Positions 1 to 8,945 of a stretch of DNA of 64,000 nucleotides are shown here, one piece after another. The translations under genes and the position numbers were made by a program. Each line of letters opens with the position of its first letter. The stretch's first letter is position 1. Origin of the DNA: a virus; the IMG/VR virus record IMGVR_UViG_3300030060_004838, positions 1-64,000 of that record; one strand, written 5' to 3'. The notes beneath the pieces were generated by a model. The model was given only the letters and a program-made list of their open reading frames with translations, ran no database searches and had not been told where the DNA came from.

Positions 1-654
1 TAACATTTTTAGAATTCTTTTGGTATCTGTTAATTCTTGCCATTCAGCAGGACTATGTTCACTTGTATAAACTTGATAAAGTAATTCTCTTGCCGCTTGC
101 ATTTTAGATTTTAGTCTTTTAATATCTACTTCTTCACCGTAGTTTCTTTCTAACCATTCAAATATTTCTTTGTCTGTTAAATCTAACCCTACAAATCCTT
201 CCGTAAAATTATCTTCTAATTTACCAAATTCTTTCCAATTATCTAAAGAACCTCTACCTTCTCTATATGCCCAATGTAAAAACATAGCATATATTTCTTT
301 ATTTTCTAATAATTTTTTGGGTAAATTAGCACCATATTTTTTTCTAAATGGGTCTTTTGAAAATGATGATTGTTCCTGTATATTTTTTAAATTATCGTGT
401 ATTCTTTTTGCTTTAGCACCTTGAGGGTCTTTTGCTTGTTGGCTAAATAATAAAGACTCAGATAATTTTTCTCTTAGTAAATCACCAATAGGTTTAGGGC
501 TATCCCATTTTTCTTGTAATCTTTCTACAACAGTTTCCCATTCATCTCTATAATCTTTAGGTCTTTCTCTTGCACTAAGGTATGCAATTCTAACCTTATC
601 ATATAAGATTCTTATTTCCCTTGATAGTGGGTCAATTCTTCCCGTTACAGGCAA
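1..654 (-). CDS. Hypothetical virion-module protein, C-terminus beyond the window
   Basis: The reading frame is open from a TTG start at 654 to the left edge (218 codons, 3' end missing). The TTG is chosen because GGTGATT (659-665 on the minus strand) sits just upstream, and because the frame opens four bases after the stop region of the preceding gene. The visible protein starts LPVTGRIDPLSRE and is charged and probably alpha-helical, with repeated W/E/K-rich stretches (for example 'EIFEWLERNYGEE'). No family is recognised. It is the last visible gene of the leftward late operon, downstream of portal, so a head or tail role is likely from position only. Confidence 0.75.
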   Translation of the reverse strand, partial: MPVTGRIDPLSREIRILYDKVRIAYLSARERPKDYRDEWETVVERLQEKWDSPKPIGDLLREKLSESLLFSQQAKDPQGAKAKRIHDNLKNIQEQSSFSKDPFRKKYGANLPKKLLENKEIYAMFLHWAYREGRGSLDNWKEFGKLEDNFTEGFVGLDLTDKEIFEWLERNYGEEVDIKRLKSKMQAARELLYQVYTSEHSPAEWQELTDTKRILKML

Positions 655-665
655 TATTAATCACC

Positions 666-1199
666 TTATCTCATATCAGCAGGTTTTTGAGCAGATGAAG
701 CAGCAACTCTTGTAGTCATTAAATACTTTCTAAGTTTATTTGCCGCTTCTTGTAATGATGCTAAAAGAGCCTTACCTTCACTTGTACTCATAGGGTCAGC
801 CTTTTTCTCATCATCTCCACCTGATAAAGCACCAACCGCTAATGCTGGTAATATTTTTTCTTGACTTTCATTCATAAATTCATCTACTACTTCATCAATA
901 TCTTCTTTAGAAATAGAACGACCTGTAAAATCTCTTGATTCATTTCTTGTTTTAATAATACCTTTAGAAATATTTTGTACAATAGGTCTTGCAGTTAATC
1001 TAACTACATCTACTTCTTTACCTTTCTTTTGACTTGGAGTAGTAGGTTTTTCATTAGGGTCAATATTACTACCTAAATGATTAGTAATCAAATTTGCTAA
1101 TTCTACTAACTGTGTTATTACTGCCGCTGTTCTATCATCTTCATGTGAATGAACCGCAAAGTCCATTGTTAAATCTTGTTTTGCTTCCCAATCCATCAT
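666..1199 (-). CDS. Hypothetical late protein (177 aa)
   Basis: The start ATG overlaps the stop of the upstream gene (ATGA at 1196-1199), so the two are translationally coupled. The N-terminus 'MMDWEAKQDL' loosely resembles the W-x-x-x-L-K tag seen on many proteins further upstream in this operon, but is diverged. The middle is low-complexity with prolines and lysines. The C-terminal half contains an acidic linker and a helical 'ALLASLQEAANKLRKYL' segment. No known domain is recognised. Neighbouring terminase and portal suggest a structural or assembly function. Confidence 0.8.
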   Translation of the reverse strand: MMDWEAKQDLTMDFAVHSHEDDRTAAVITQLVELANLITNHLGSNIDPNEKPTTPSQKKGKEVDVVRLTARPIVQNISKGIIKTRNESRDFTGRSISKEDIDEVVDEFMNESQEKILPALAVGALSGGDDEKKADPMSTSEGKALLASLQEAANKLRKYLMTTRVAASSAQKPADMR

Positions 1200-1426
1200 T
1201 GTTCACCTGCCATTTTTACTACTAATTCATCTATTTCCGACCAATCCATTTTAGCGATTGTATCAGCACTTGGTACTCTACTTGCTGTTTGAATTGATGG
1301 TTTTATTCCTTCTACCTTTACGAGTCCTGCTTTTAGTAATACATTATCAGCATTATATACAGTCGTTTCTAAAGTCTTTACTCTCTCTACTAATTCTTTT
1401 AATAATAGTGTTAATTCTTCACTCAT
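1196..1426 (-). CDS. Small coiled-coil late protein (76 aa)
   Basis: A short acidic/leucine-rich protein beginning MSEELTLLLKELVERVKTLETTV, a clear heptad-type coiled coil over residues 1-22. It ends with 'MDWSEIDELVVKM', again a W-x-x-[IL] segment. The start has GGTGAAG upstream and its ATGA overlaps the stop of the 738-aa gene. Size and coiled coil are compatible with a scaffold, connector or chaperone-like assembly factor, but nothing in the sequence is diagnostic. Confidence 0.8.
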   Translation of the reverse strand: MSEELTLLLKELVERVKTLETTVYNADNVLLKAGLVKVEGIKPSIQTASRVPSADTIAKMDWSEIDELVVKMAGEQ

Positions 1427-3639
1427 TTTTCTTCACCTAATTTTGGATATACCATTTCTCTTAATTGTTTATATAATTTTTCGTAGTCCTTTCTTAATCT
1501 TGTTGCTAATTTTACTACTTTAAGATTTTCATCTTCTAATTTAAGAACCTTCTTATTTAGTTTTTTATCTCCCTTGACAACACCTAAAGATTTCAACACT
1601 CTAACAAGTTCCGACAACTTAAGGAAATCATGCCCAAAGTATTCTGTGGGGTCTGCTATATTTAAAATTGCCTTAACTTTCTTTCTTTGTTTTGCATTGA
1701 GAGATTCTAAAATTAAACCTACATCTTCTTTAATAATAATGTTATCTTCTTCACCTAATACTACCAATAAATTATCAAGAGATTTCTTTGTTTCTCTTTG
1801 ATAGGTGGGTAATTTTCTTGGTGTTGAAGGTGCTATTGATTGAACCTTTGCTGGTTTTAGATATTCTACTTCTACTAAAGCATCTTCGTCTTTTAGTAGT
1901 TTTGCTAATATTTTACTTGATGGGTACATTTGCATAAAAGTGCTAATAATATAAGATAAAACAGTTTCTCCTTCTATTTTTTCACTAACTGTATCTATAA
2001 TACTTTTTTCTATTGCTTTTAATTCTTGTGCATTTCTTCCTGCATATTTTTCACTTAAAGACCTGCCTCTAACAATATCAATCAAATCTTCTATAACTTC
2101 TGTTCTTTCTTCCATAGTTCTGTATTTTCTCATTAATTTACCAAAAGCAGGACCTAATCTAAAATCAATTGTATTTGTTTCTGTATCTACTACAATATTT
2201 GATTTAATCGCTCTAACTAATTTAGGTAAAGTATCTTGTTGGAATGTTTGTAGTCTTAAGAAGTCATTTGCAACAGTATCACCTTTTGATTGCATTATTC
2301 CATCTCTTAATCCCTGTGCAAAATAAGCAAAATTTTCAGGGTCTTCGGGTTTTCCTAAAGCATAATTTCTTTCCCAAACATTTCTATAAAGAGATTCGAG
2401 AGTTCCTAATGGTTTTAATTTAGGATATTCAGGCAATTGACCTGCTACCTTTTTGATAAATTCAGTCTTTTTATCTTCTGATAATTTTTCCCATTTATCT
2501 ACATCACCCTTGAAACCTGCTTTACCAACCCAATACATAGGAATATCTCTAAGAATAACACTATTAAACCAAGTAGGATTTCTCAAATCTAATTTTTCAA
2601 AGCCTATAAAGTAATCTGTTCCTTTGATTTTTAATCTTTCATCACCACCAAATCTAACAGATAAAGATTTTTTAAGTATCTTTGATTGTTGTCCTACTTT
2701 GATACCTTCTGTTTTTGCTTGTGTAGCATCAGGAGTAATTTTTGTTGAACGACCTTGCCTCTTTTGTTTTTGTTTTTGTTCACTTTGTAATTGTAATAAA
2801 ATTTCTTTTAGTTTGGTTCTGTCTGTATTAGGTATTTTAATATCAGAATCATTTAGATATTTTTCTAATCTTAAAATAGTTTTATCATTTGCTGTATATA
2901 AACTACCTACTAAATTAATAAGATTTATCAAATTAGAATATCTTTCAGCATCTTTTCCAGCAGCACTTTTCATCCATTCTTCTACAAGTTTTTGGCTTTC
3001 GGGTCTTTCTTTTCGTTCCTTTTGCCTCTTAACTTCTTCTCTTTGTAAATATTTTTTATATTTTTCACTTGCCACACGACTAATTTCTTGTCGTCTTTTT
3101 TGTTCGGCTTCTCTTTGAGGTCTTCTTTCTTCATTTAGTCGTCTTGTTTCTTCCATTCGTGAATCAAAAAGTTTCTCTCTATATTCTTTAACCTGTTCTA
3201 CAACATCATTTAAATTTTCAGCACCATGATTTTTTTCAAGATATTCAAAAATTAAATTAGATTCCATTTCACCTTCAGGGTATCTGTCGGCTAATTGTGT
3301 ACTTAAAATTGTATTAACATTTTTTATTTCAGATTCTTTTTGTCTTAAATCATTTTCATATGTATTATATGATTTGCTTCTATCAAGTGGATATTTTGCT
3401 TCAATAGCATCTATTTTTTTATTATAAGTTTTATTACCCCAATCAAATCTTTTATCTCTTGTATTACCAAATTGAATAATTTCCATTACTCTCTTTTTTC
3501 TTTTCTCAACCTCGTCTATCATAGTTTTTATTTCATCTTCTGATAACGCCTTAATAAGATAATCACTATCTACTAAAGCGTAGTAAAGTCTTGTGTAAAG
3601 ACTTTTTCGTAAATTATCTATTAAGATATGAGATTGCAT
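1423..3639 (-). CDS. Large hypothetical late protein (738 aa), coiled-coil N-terminal half
   Basis: The N-terminal ~300 residues are extremely rich in K, E and R, with long helical stretches ('EMEEVEKRKKR', 'REAEQKRRQEISR') typical of coiled coils. From about residue 320 the composition becomes that of a globular protein ('GTDYFIGFEKLDLRNPTWFNSVILRDIPMYWVG'). It lies directly downstream of portal and a small acidic protein, which is where scaffold, protease or major capsid genes usually sit in tailed viruses. I cannot recognise an HK97 capsid or protease motif, so function is left open. Confidence 0.85.
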   Translation of the reverse strand: MQSHILIDNLRKSLYTRLYYALVDSDYLIKALSEDEIKTMIDEVEKRKKRVMEIIQFGNTRDKRFDWGNKTYNKKIDAIEAKYPLDRSKSYNTYENDLRQKESEIKNVNTILSTQLADRYPEGEMESNLIFEYLEKNHGAENLNDVVEQVKEYREKLFDSRMEETRRLNEERRPQREAEQKRRQEISRVASEKYKKYLQREEVKRQKERKERPESQKLVEEWMKSAAGKDAERYSNLINLINLVGSLYTANDKTILRLEKYLNDSDIKIPNTDRTKLKEILLQLQSEQKQKQKRQGRSTKITPDATQAKTEGIKVGQQSKILKKSLSVRFGGDERLKIKGTDYFIGFEKLDLRNPTWFNSVILRDIPMYWVGKAGFKGDVDKWEKLSEDKKTEFIKKVAGQLPEYPKLKPLGTLESLYRNVWERNYALGKPEDPENFAYFAQGLRDGIMQSKGDTVANDFLRLQTFQQDTLPKLVRAIKSNIVVDTETNTIDFRLGPAFGKLMRKYRTMEERTEVIEDLIDIVRGRSLSEKYAGRNAQELKAIEKSIIDTVSEKIEGETVLSYIISTFMQMYPSSKILAKLLKDEDALVEVEYLKPAKVQSIAPSTPRKLPTYQRETKKSLDNLLVVLGEEDNIIIKEDVGLILESLNAKQRKKVKAILNIADPTEYFGHDFLKLSELVRVLKSLGVVKGDKKLNKKVLKLEDENLKVVKLATRLRKDYEKLYKQLREMVYPKLGEEK

Positions 3640-3641
3640 AC

Positions 3642-3866
3642 TTAAACTTCCTTCATTTTCTTATTTATTTTTGGTCCACCTGTAATAAAACCTGGAATTG
3701 TTTGTTCATTAGTTCCTTTATTTACAGGGGGATGTTCTTGAACACCTGCTGGAATTGTATTAACTGTTTCCTTTGGTGTTTTAGGTTCTTGATTTACCTT
3801 TTTTCTAAGGGCATCAATTTTTGCTCTTGCTTGTTCTAACTTTCTATTAATTATATCATTATTCAT
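3642..3866 (-). CDS. Small late protein after portal (74 aa)
   Basis: The frame extends upstream into portal, but the ATG at 3866 is preferred because it follows the portal stop (3868-3870) by one base, as at most junctions here. The product starts MNNDIINRKLEQARAKIDALRKK, a helical basic segment, followed by a proline-rich tail ('HPPVNKG', 'GFITGGPKINKK'). A small helical protein after portal could be a head-assembly or scaffold-like factor, by position only. An alternative start at 3902 or 3956 would add 12-30 residues. Confidence 0.6.
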   Translation of the reverse strand: MNNDIINRKLEQARAKIDALRKKVNQEPKTPKETVNTIPAGVQEHPPVNKGTNEQTIPGFITGGPKINKKMKEV

Positions 3867-3867
3867 T

Positions 3868-5508
3868 TTAACCAACTCGTCTTTCTGTTCTTCTATCAAC
3901 ATTATTATTTGCTGCTTCTTTAGGTAATCCTGTATTTCTTTTAGGTGGTCCAACACTCATAGATGGTTTATTTCTTGTTGCTGGTGCTTTTGCGCCACCT
4001 TGTTGTCCTAATAATTGTTGTTCTTGTAATTGACCTAATTGACTTGCATCTATATCTGTTCCCGCATATGGGTCAGTTTCTAATTTTTTATTGGATTTCA
4101 TATTACCCATTTCACCTTCTTCTTTTTTAGGTGGTGGTTTAGAGTATATGAAATTACCATCTTCATCCATATCTACTTCAAATCCTAAGTTTTTAATTTG
4201 AGTAGCAAGGTTGATTTCAATTTCTCTCCTTCTTAATTCTGCTACATTGTCTTCTTCTTCTGAACGCAGTAATTTTAAATCCCAATCTGTAATACCAAAC
4301 TGTCTTAAAAGGAATGGGAATAAGTATTGATTATATACATTTTGTGCTAATTCTACTGAACGATTAGTTACAAGTATTTGCATACCTTCGTTATTTAGAC
4401 CACCGCTTGTAGAAGTATCTCCTTGAAATATTTTACTTACTCCGTAGAAAGCACCAATCCTATCTCTTAAATCATCCTTTACATTTATGTAATCCATTTC
4501 TTTTAGAGTATTCATAAACTGTACCCATTCTATACTTCCCTTATTTCCACCTTCAGTTTCAATACCCATAATAGGAATATAGTGTGGGTCTTTTTCTAAT
4601 TTTTCTTTAACACCTTTCCAATACTTTACAAGTGATTCCATGTTATTTGTTTGTACTGCAAGAATACCTCTTGGTGCTCTTGCTTTTGTATAAGATGTAT
4701 TGATATAATTTTCCATAGCAATCAATGTAGTAATATGACTCCATAATGTTAGTATTGGTGAAAAGCCATATAATCTTGATGGGTTATATTTACTCAAATG
4801 CATAACTTCTCCTTCTACAAAGTATTGGTCTTTTCCATGCACTCTATTAATATATACGACAGGTTGTAATTTACTACCACAATGAGGACATGGATTAGTA
4901 CAGTCATCATCATAAATATCTCTATGTGTTATACAAGTATAATGTGCTTCGCCTCTATCTCCTTCTTCATCAACATCAATATACATTGTTAATGGGTCGC
5001 CTCTATAAACTTCTTTAATTTTGTGTAGGGCTACATTACCTTGATTATCTAAATAATATTCTTTAACTAATACTAAGTAAGCATCATCAGCAATATTTAA
5101 ATCAGATTCTAATTCTTTTAATACATCAATAAATTTTTGTTCTGAACGATTTACATAACCCTCAAAGAATTTTTTAGCATAAAGCATTTGTTCGTTAGAT
5201 GGACTTCTTAATTTTTTACTACCACAATTTCTACAAACATCTGTTTCCTTTTCATGTGTTGTTCCACAATCTTCACAGATTTTATAGAATGCTTTTTCCC
5301 ACTCATAGCCTCTCCTGAATATTTCTGTTTTTAATTGAGTAATACAAGTTCTAACAATTGTAGATTGATTTGCTACATCGTATAATACAGGTCCAATAAT
5401 ATGTTGAACATTTCTTTTTTCCTGTATTCCTAAATTATAAACTTCTTTAGCAAGTGGTGTTGGAGTTTTTCTCCTAACAAACTTTCCTAAATAATCTCTA
5501 AGACCCAT
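3868..5508 (-). CDS. Portal protein with zinc-ribbon insertions
   Basis: The 546-aa length, position after terminase, and the N-terminal pattern ('LGKFVRRKTPTP', 'VRTCITQLKTEIFRRGYEW') followed by a central helical region with 'GVSKIFQGDTSTSGGLNNEG' fit phage/archaeal portal proteins, which form the dodecameric ring for DNA passage. Two cysteine clusters interrupt the N-terminal half: C-x2-C...C-x2-C around residues 57-75 and C...C-x2-C around residues 195-215; both look like zinc ribbons. The C-terminus is Q/P/K-rich and disordered. The ATG (5508) shares a base with the stop of the homing endonuclease gene and has GGGGTGG upstream. Confidence 0.85.
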   Translation of the reverse strand: MGLRDYLGKFVRRKTPTPLAKEVYNLGIQEKRNVQHIIGPVLYDVANQSTIVRTCITQLKTEIFRRGYEWEKAFYKICEDCGTTHEKETDVCRNCGSKKLRSPSNEQMLYAKKFFEGYVNRSEQKFIDVLKELESDLNIADDAYLVLVKEYYLDNQGNVALHKIKEVYRGDPLTMYIDVDEEGDRGEAHYTCITHRDIYDDDCTNPCPHCGSKLQPVVYINRVHGKDQYFVEGEVMHLSKYNPSRLYGFSPILTLWSHITTLIAMENYINTSYTKARAPRGILAVQTNNMESLVKYWKGVKEKLEKDPHYIPIMGIETEGGNKGSIEWVQFMNTLKEMDYINVKDDLRDRIGAFYGVSKIFQGDTSTSGGLNNEGMQILVTNRSVELAQNVYNQYLFPFLLRQFGITDWDLKLLRSEEEDNVAELRRREIEINLATQIKNLGFEVDMDEDGNFIYSKPPPKKEEGEMGNMKSNKKLETDPYAGTDIDASQLGQLQEQQLLGQQGGAKAPATRNKPSMSVGPPKRNTGLPKEAANNNVDRRTERRVG

Positions 5509-6905
5509 CAAACCACCCCACTTTCAATACTGTCCATCAATTGCATCTTACAATTATCATGGTATTTAACTACTACTTCAGGGTCTATATTATATTTCTC
5601 AAATTCCTTTGCGCCCTGTCCCCTTGAGTCTTTCCAATTTTCATATTTAATTAGTTTAAATATTTCCTGTAATCTTGGTTTTGCCCATTCTGTTTTCTTG
5701 TGATTTTTCTTAATTCTAATTGCCTCTTGAATTAATTTACCCTGAGCCTTTTTCATTCTTAAATGTGGTAGACATTTTTCTAAAATAGCATTAATATCAT
5801 TTTGACTGTAAAAATTTAGTCTGTGTTGGCTTCTATTATTCTCTCCTACTTTTTGGTCTAAGTGTAATCTACCACATTTTAATTCAGATTCAAGTTCTTG
5901 GAAAAATGCTTTACCTCTTTTACCCGTAGCAATCATACCTACTCTTGGTGCTAAAGAAGAATCCATAGTAATAAAACCGTCTGAATCAATAAATCCTGCA
6001 ACATAAGAATATAAGTCTTTTTTAATTAGGGGCTTAACTAAATAGTATTCATTGTCTACCTTAGTAGCATCTAACTTCATTAACATTTTAGATATAGATT
6101 GAGGGGTAGATATTTTTGATTGGCCGTCTGTTAGCCTCGAATGTATTTCGTTTGAAGATAGCCCTTGATTATTACAAAGAATTTCTTTTACACTTTTTTC
6201 TATCATTTCCTTTTTACTTTTTCTAACAGATTGATGTGGAATATTTTTTAGTAATTTTCTTAATTCTTTTTTACTTTCATTTAGAATAACACATTGTTTT
6301 GAATATTCTGTTCCGTAATCTAAACTTTTCTTTTCTAAATCGCTTTCCCACATTTTACAACAAAGTTCTATAATTTTACTTCTCGTTTCACCATCTTTAA
6401 TGTTATGTAATTTTTGAATTTGTGAAGGATTATAACCTAATCTACTAAATCCTAATTGATAAGGTTTTAACCAATAAACTGAATCTAAACTTTTTTGTAC
6501 ATATTTTTCATATGCTGTAATTAAATAATCTATACCTTTTGTTAGTTTATCTTTAGAATCACCCTTTAATTTTCTTCTCATTCCTCTTAATTCTTTAACT
6601 AAATCAGGAATATTTTTATCAGCAACTATTGGTTCAATAGGCAACTGAGTAATATAAGATGTTGCTTCAGATAAATTAATTTTTAAAGTTTTAGATATTT
6701 CTTTTAGTATTTCTACTTCATCTCCATATTGCGTAGTAATCCATGTTGATACATTAGATTTACCAAATGCTTCTTTTATTTTTTCTTTAATAGGTGCAAC
6801 AGATTCTTCTAACATTTCTTGTTGCTGTTTAACTCTTTTAATTTCTTCGACATCTCTTTCTAATTCTTCGACATCAAGTTCATCTTGTTTAAATATTAAT
6901 ACCAT
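5508..6905 (-). CDS. LAGLIDADG-type homing endonuclease (free-standing)
   Basis: Residues near 305-400 contain 'YVAGFIDSDGFITM', a close match to the LAGLIDADG helix with its acidic residue, followed by the usual 'ATGKRGKAFFQELESEL', 'LNFYSQNDINAILEKCLPHLRMKKAQ' pattern of single-motif enzymes. Upstream, about residues 235-300 look like a winged helix ('LSSNEIHSRLTDGQSKISTPQSISKMLMKL'). The ATG at 6905 is chosen for its AAGGGGGTGG ribosome site; a longer frame reaches back into terminase. The gene is wedged between terminase and portal with overlapping starts and stops, so it is not an intron or intein. Single-motif members normally act as dimers that nick or cut a specific target. Confidence 0.85.
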   Translation of the reverse strand: MVLIFKQDELDVEELERDVEEIKRVKQQQEMLEESVAPIKEKIKEAFGKSNVSTWITTQYGDEVEILKEISKTLKINLSEATSYITQLPIEPIVADKNIPDLVKELRGMRRKLKGDSKDKLTKGIDYLITAYEKYVQKSLDSVYWLKPYQLGFSRLGYNPSQIQKLHNIKDGETRSKIIELCCKMWESDLEKKSLDYGTEYSKQCVILNESKKELRKLLKNIPHQSVRKSKKEMIEKSVKEILCNNQGLSSNEIHSRLTDGQSKISTPQSISKMLMKLDATKVDNEYYLVKPLIKKDLYSYVAGFIDSDGFITMDSSLAPRVGMIATGKRGKAFFQELESELKCGRLHLDQKVGENNRSQHRLNFYSQNDINAILEKCLPHLRMKKAQGKLIQEAIRIKKNHKKTEWAKPRLQEIFKLIKYENWKDSRGQGAKEFEKYNIDPEVVVKYHDNCKMQLMDSIESGVV

Positions 6906-8304
6906 AAAAACCACCCCCTTTCTTCGGTGAAACAGTAGGAGAATTAAACAATCCACCACTATCAATATCTATAAATGCATCGGTGAATGTTTTTGTAGCG
7001 TAGTTTGCTAAAGCAAGAGCAATTACAATATCATCATGCGCCCCCACACCTTCAATTTTACCATGTGCGTTAATTCCAAAAGCACCTAATTCTTGTGTAA
7101 TAGCGTTAGTTACACTTTTAGATTTTTCATTCTGTGTTGGTAAAATAAGTTTTCCATTGTCTATATTCATTTGTAAATTTAAAATTATTTCTTCCTTTTT
7201 CTTTCTACTCATAGTGAATTCCTTTACGGGGAAATCAGAAATATTTTTCAATTCCATAGCGAAGGCTTTAGCAAAGGTATTTGTTTCTATCATAACAATC
7301 TCGGGTTTGTATCTTCTACACAATTCCATTATGTGATTGATATGTTCTCGGAAATCAAGACCCTTTGCTCTAAACATATGCACAACCTGTTTATTCATAT
7401 TTTCATCAACCTCTAAGACCATCATTACAGTATAATCACCATTTGCGGAAATAGCAGGGTCATATCCTATGTAATATTGAAAACCCTCTCTCGCAACGCT
7501 CTCAAGCGAAGCATAGGGATTCTTACAGGCTTTAATTGCATCAGGGGCAAAAAGCATAGTATTGGTACTGATAGGAACACAAAGGTATTCTCTTGTAAAT
7601 TTAGATGACCCTATTTCTATTTTTCTTTCTTCTAACATTTTAAGACTCCAGCGATTAGGCCAAAGTGCTGAACCGTCTTGTTTGATTGCAGGGTATCTTT
7701 CAACATTGTATGCGGGGTTTTCTTCTAACTGTACAAATATATCTGTATAGGTAAAAGGAGTTCCTACCATTCTTAGAGAGGCAGTATGGTGAAGTGTAGG
7801 AATCATATCTCCCCAAAACCAATCTGTAACTCTTTGAATAGCCGTCATACTAAACTCTTTCAATGGGTCATCAATGATAATTTCTTGGGGGTGCAAACCA
7901 CGAATCTGAGAACCTACTGAACGCTCTAATATTTCATTACCATTAGTTAAACGCATAGCCCCAACTGCCCAACCCCCTCTCGGTTTAAACTTCTTTAATT
8001 GTGGAATATTAGTGAACATTCTATCTATGTCTTTCATATGTACCATTGTTTGTTTATGGTTTGAAGAAATGTATAACATTTGATATGGTGGTTCTTGAAA
8101 ACATAATTGATATACACACCATGAATGAAAGAAAACTGATTTTCCGTGGTCACGGCTACAAATAATTACTGTGCGTGAAGTATTATTTACAAGGTCTAAC
8201 CATTCCTGATGAAAGTCGGCTAACTCATATCCTAATACCTTTTCAAAAAAATAGGGAAAGTTTCCTTTAGACATTTCTAAATCCATTTCTGTAAGTAAAT
8301 CCAT
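6889..8304 (-). CDS. terL: Terminase large subunit
   Basis: A 471-aa packaging motor. The N-terminal ATPase has a Walker A variant 'SRDHGKSVF' (about residues 50-58), the motif 'SNHKQTMVHMKDIDRMF', and Walker B 'EIIIDDPLKEF' (about 145). The C-terminal RNase H-like nuclease shows 'YYIGYDPAISANGDY' (about 280), 'EIVMIETNTFAKAF' and 'GAHDDIVIALALA' with the expected acidic residues. The ATG at 8304 follows GGTGAGTATA. The product powers DNA translocation into the prohead and cuts the concatemer. The 3' end overlaps the homing endonuclease start. Confidence 0.95.
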   Translation of the reverse strand: MDLLTEMDLEMSKGNFPYFFEKVLGYELADFHQEWLDLVNNTSRTVIICSRDHGKSVFFHSWCVYQLCFQEPPYQMLYISSNHKQTMVHMKDIDRMFTNIPQLKKFKPRGGWAVGAMRLTNGNEILERSVGSQIRGLHPQEIIIDDPLKEFSMTAIQRVTDWFWGDMIPTLHHTASLRMVGTPFTYTDIFVQLEENPAYNVERYPAIKQDGSALWPNRWSLKMLEERKIEIGSSKFTREYLCVPISTNTMLFAPDAIKACKNPYASLESVAREGFQYYIGYDPAISANGDYTVMMVLEVDENMNKQVVHMFRAKGLDFREHINHIMELCRRYKPEIVMIETNTFAKAFAMELKNISDFPVKEFTMSRKKKEEIILNLQMNIDNGKLILPTQNEKSKSVTNAITQELGAFGINAHGKIEGVGAHDDIVIALALANYATKTFTDAFIDIDSGGLFNSPTVSPKKGGGFYGINI

Positions 8305-8309
8305 TATAC

Positions 8310-8945
8310 TCACCTACCTTTAATAATATCCCAAGCCTTCATCATAGCCTTATTATCTTCCATACTTTCAGGAATATAAATAGCATAAGTTCTATTTTTA
8401 CCTTTTAGTATATCATAATATTCTTGAGGAAGATTAGGATGTTTTTCTTTTGCATTCAAAAATATTTCAAAACCATCACTTTGATACTTTGTTAATCTGT
8501 TTTCACTATCATTAGATATATCAAAAACTATTGGTATTGCTTTTTGTTCTGCTAAACTTTTGATAAAAGGAATTCTTTTTTTATCTAACATTTGATTAAA
8601 GCCTCTACCAGTATAATCTACCCCATACATAGTAGGATGTTTAGGCATACCTCCTACTGTAAAACTACCTGCATCTCCTATAACATCGTCTAATACTACT
8701 GCACCAACTTTAGCAACATAATATCCAAACTCATCAACAATTATCCAAAGATAATTTTCATCTCCCCTAAATGTAAAGGGGCTATCCTTTCTATTTCTTG
8801 GTTTTCTATCTGCTTTAGGCCAACGGTTTGCTATTCTAATAAATGTTGGTTCATCTATTGGACCAACTAATGTAAAAGTTTCACCATCTTGTTGAAAAGT
8901 TTCTCCTGAAGGTACAGGAAATGTTCCCTCTCTTACACCTTTCAT
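8310..8945 (-). CDS. Hypothetical protein (211 aa), possibly GNAT-like
   Basis: No certain family. It is a globular protein with a strand-rich centre ('NYLWIIVDEFGYYVAKVGAVVLDDV'), then 'YGVDYTGRGFNQMLDKKRIPFIKSL', which faintly resembles the GNAT acetyl-CoA-binding strand-turn-helix, and a terminal 'YDILKGKNRTYAIYIP'. The resemblance is too weak to call. It overlaps the upstream gene by an ATGA and is followed directly by terminase, so it is co-translated with packaging genes. Confidence 0.8.
   Translation of the reverse strand: MKGVREGTFPVPSGETFQQDGETFTLVGPIDEPTFIRIANRWPKADRKPRNRKDSPFTFRGDENYLWIIVDEFGYYVAKVGAVVLDDVIGDAGSFTVGGMPKHPTMYGVDYTGRGFNQMLDKKRIPFIKSLAEQKAIPIVFDISNDSENRLTKYQSDGFEIFLNAKEKHPNLPQEYYDILKGKNRTYAIYIPESMEDNKAMMKAWDIIKGR

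Noticed and set aside
6889-6965. Longer start of the homing endonuclease inside terminase (hydrophobic N-terminus MIVVDCLILLLF)
   Set aside because: The hydrophobic stretch is an out-of-frame reading of the terminase end; the ATG at 6905 has the strong AAGGGGGTGG ribosome site.
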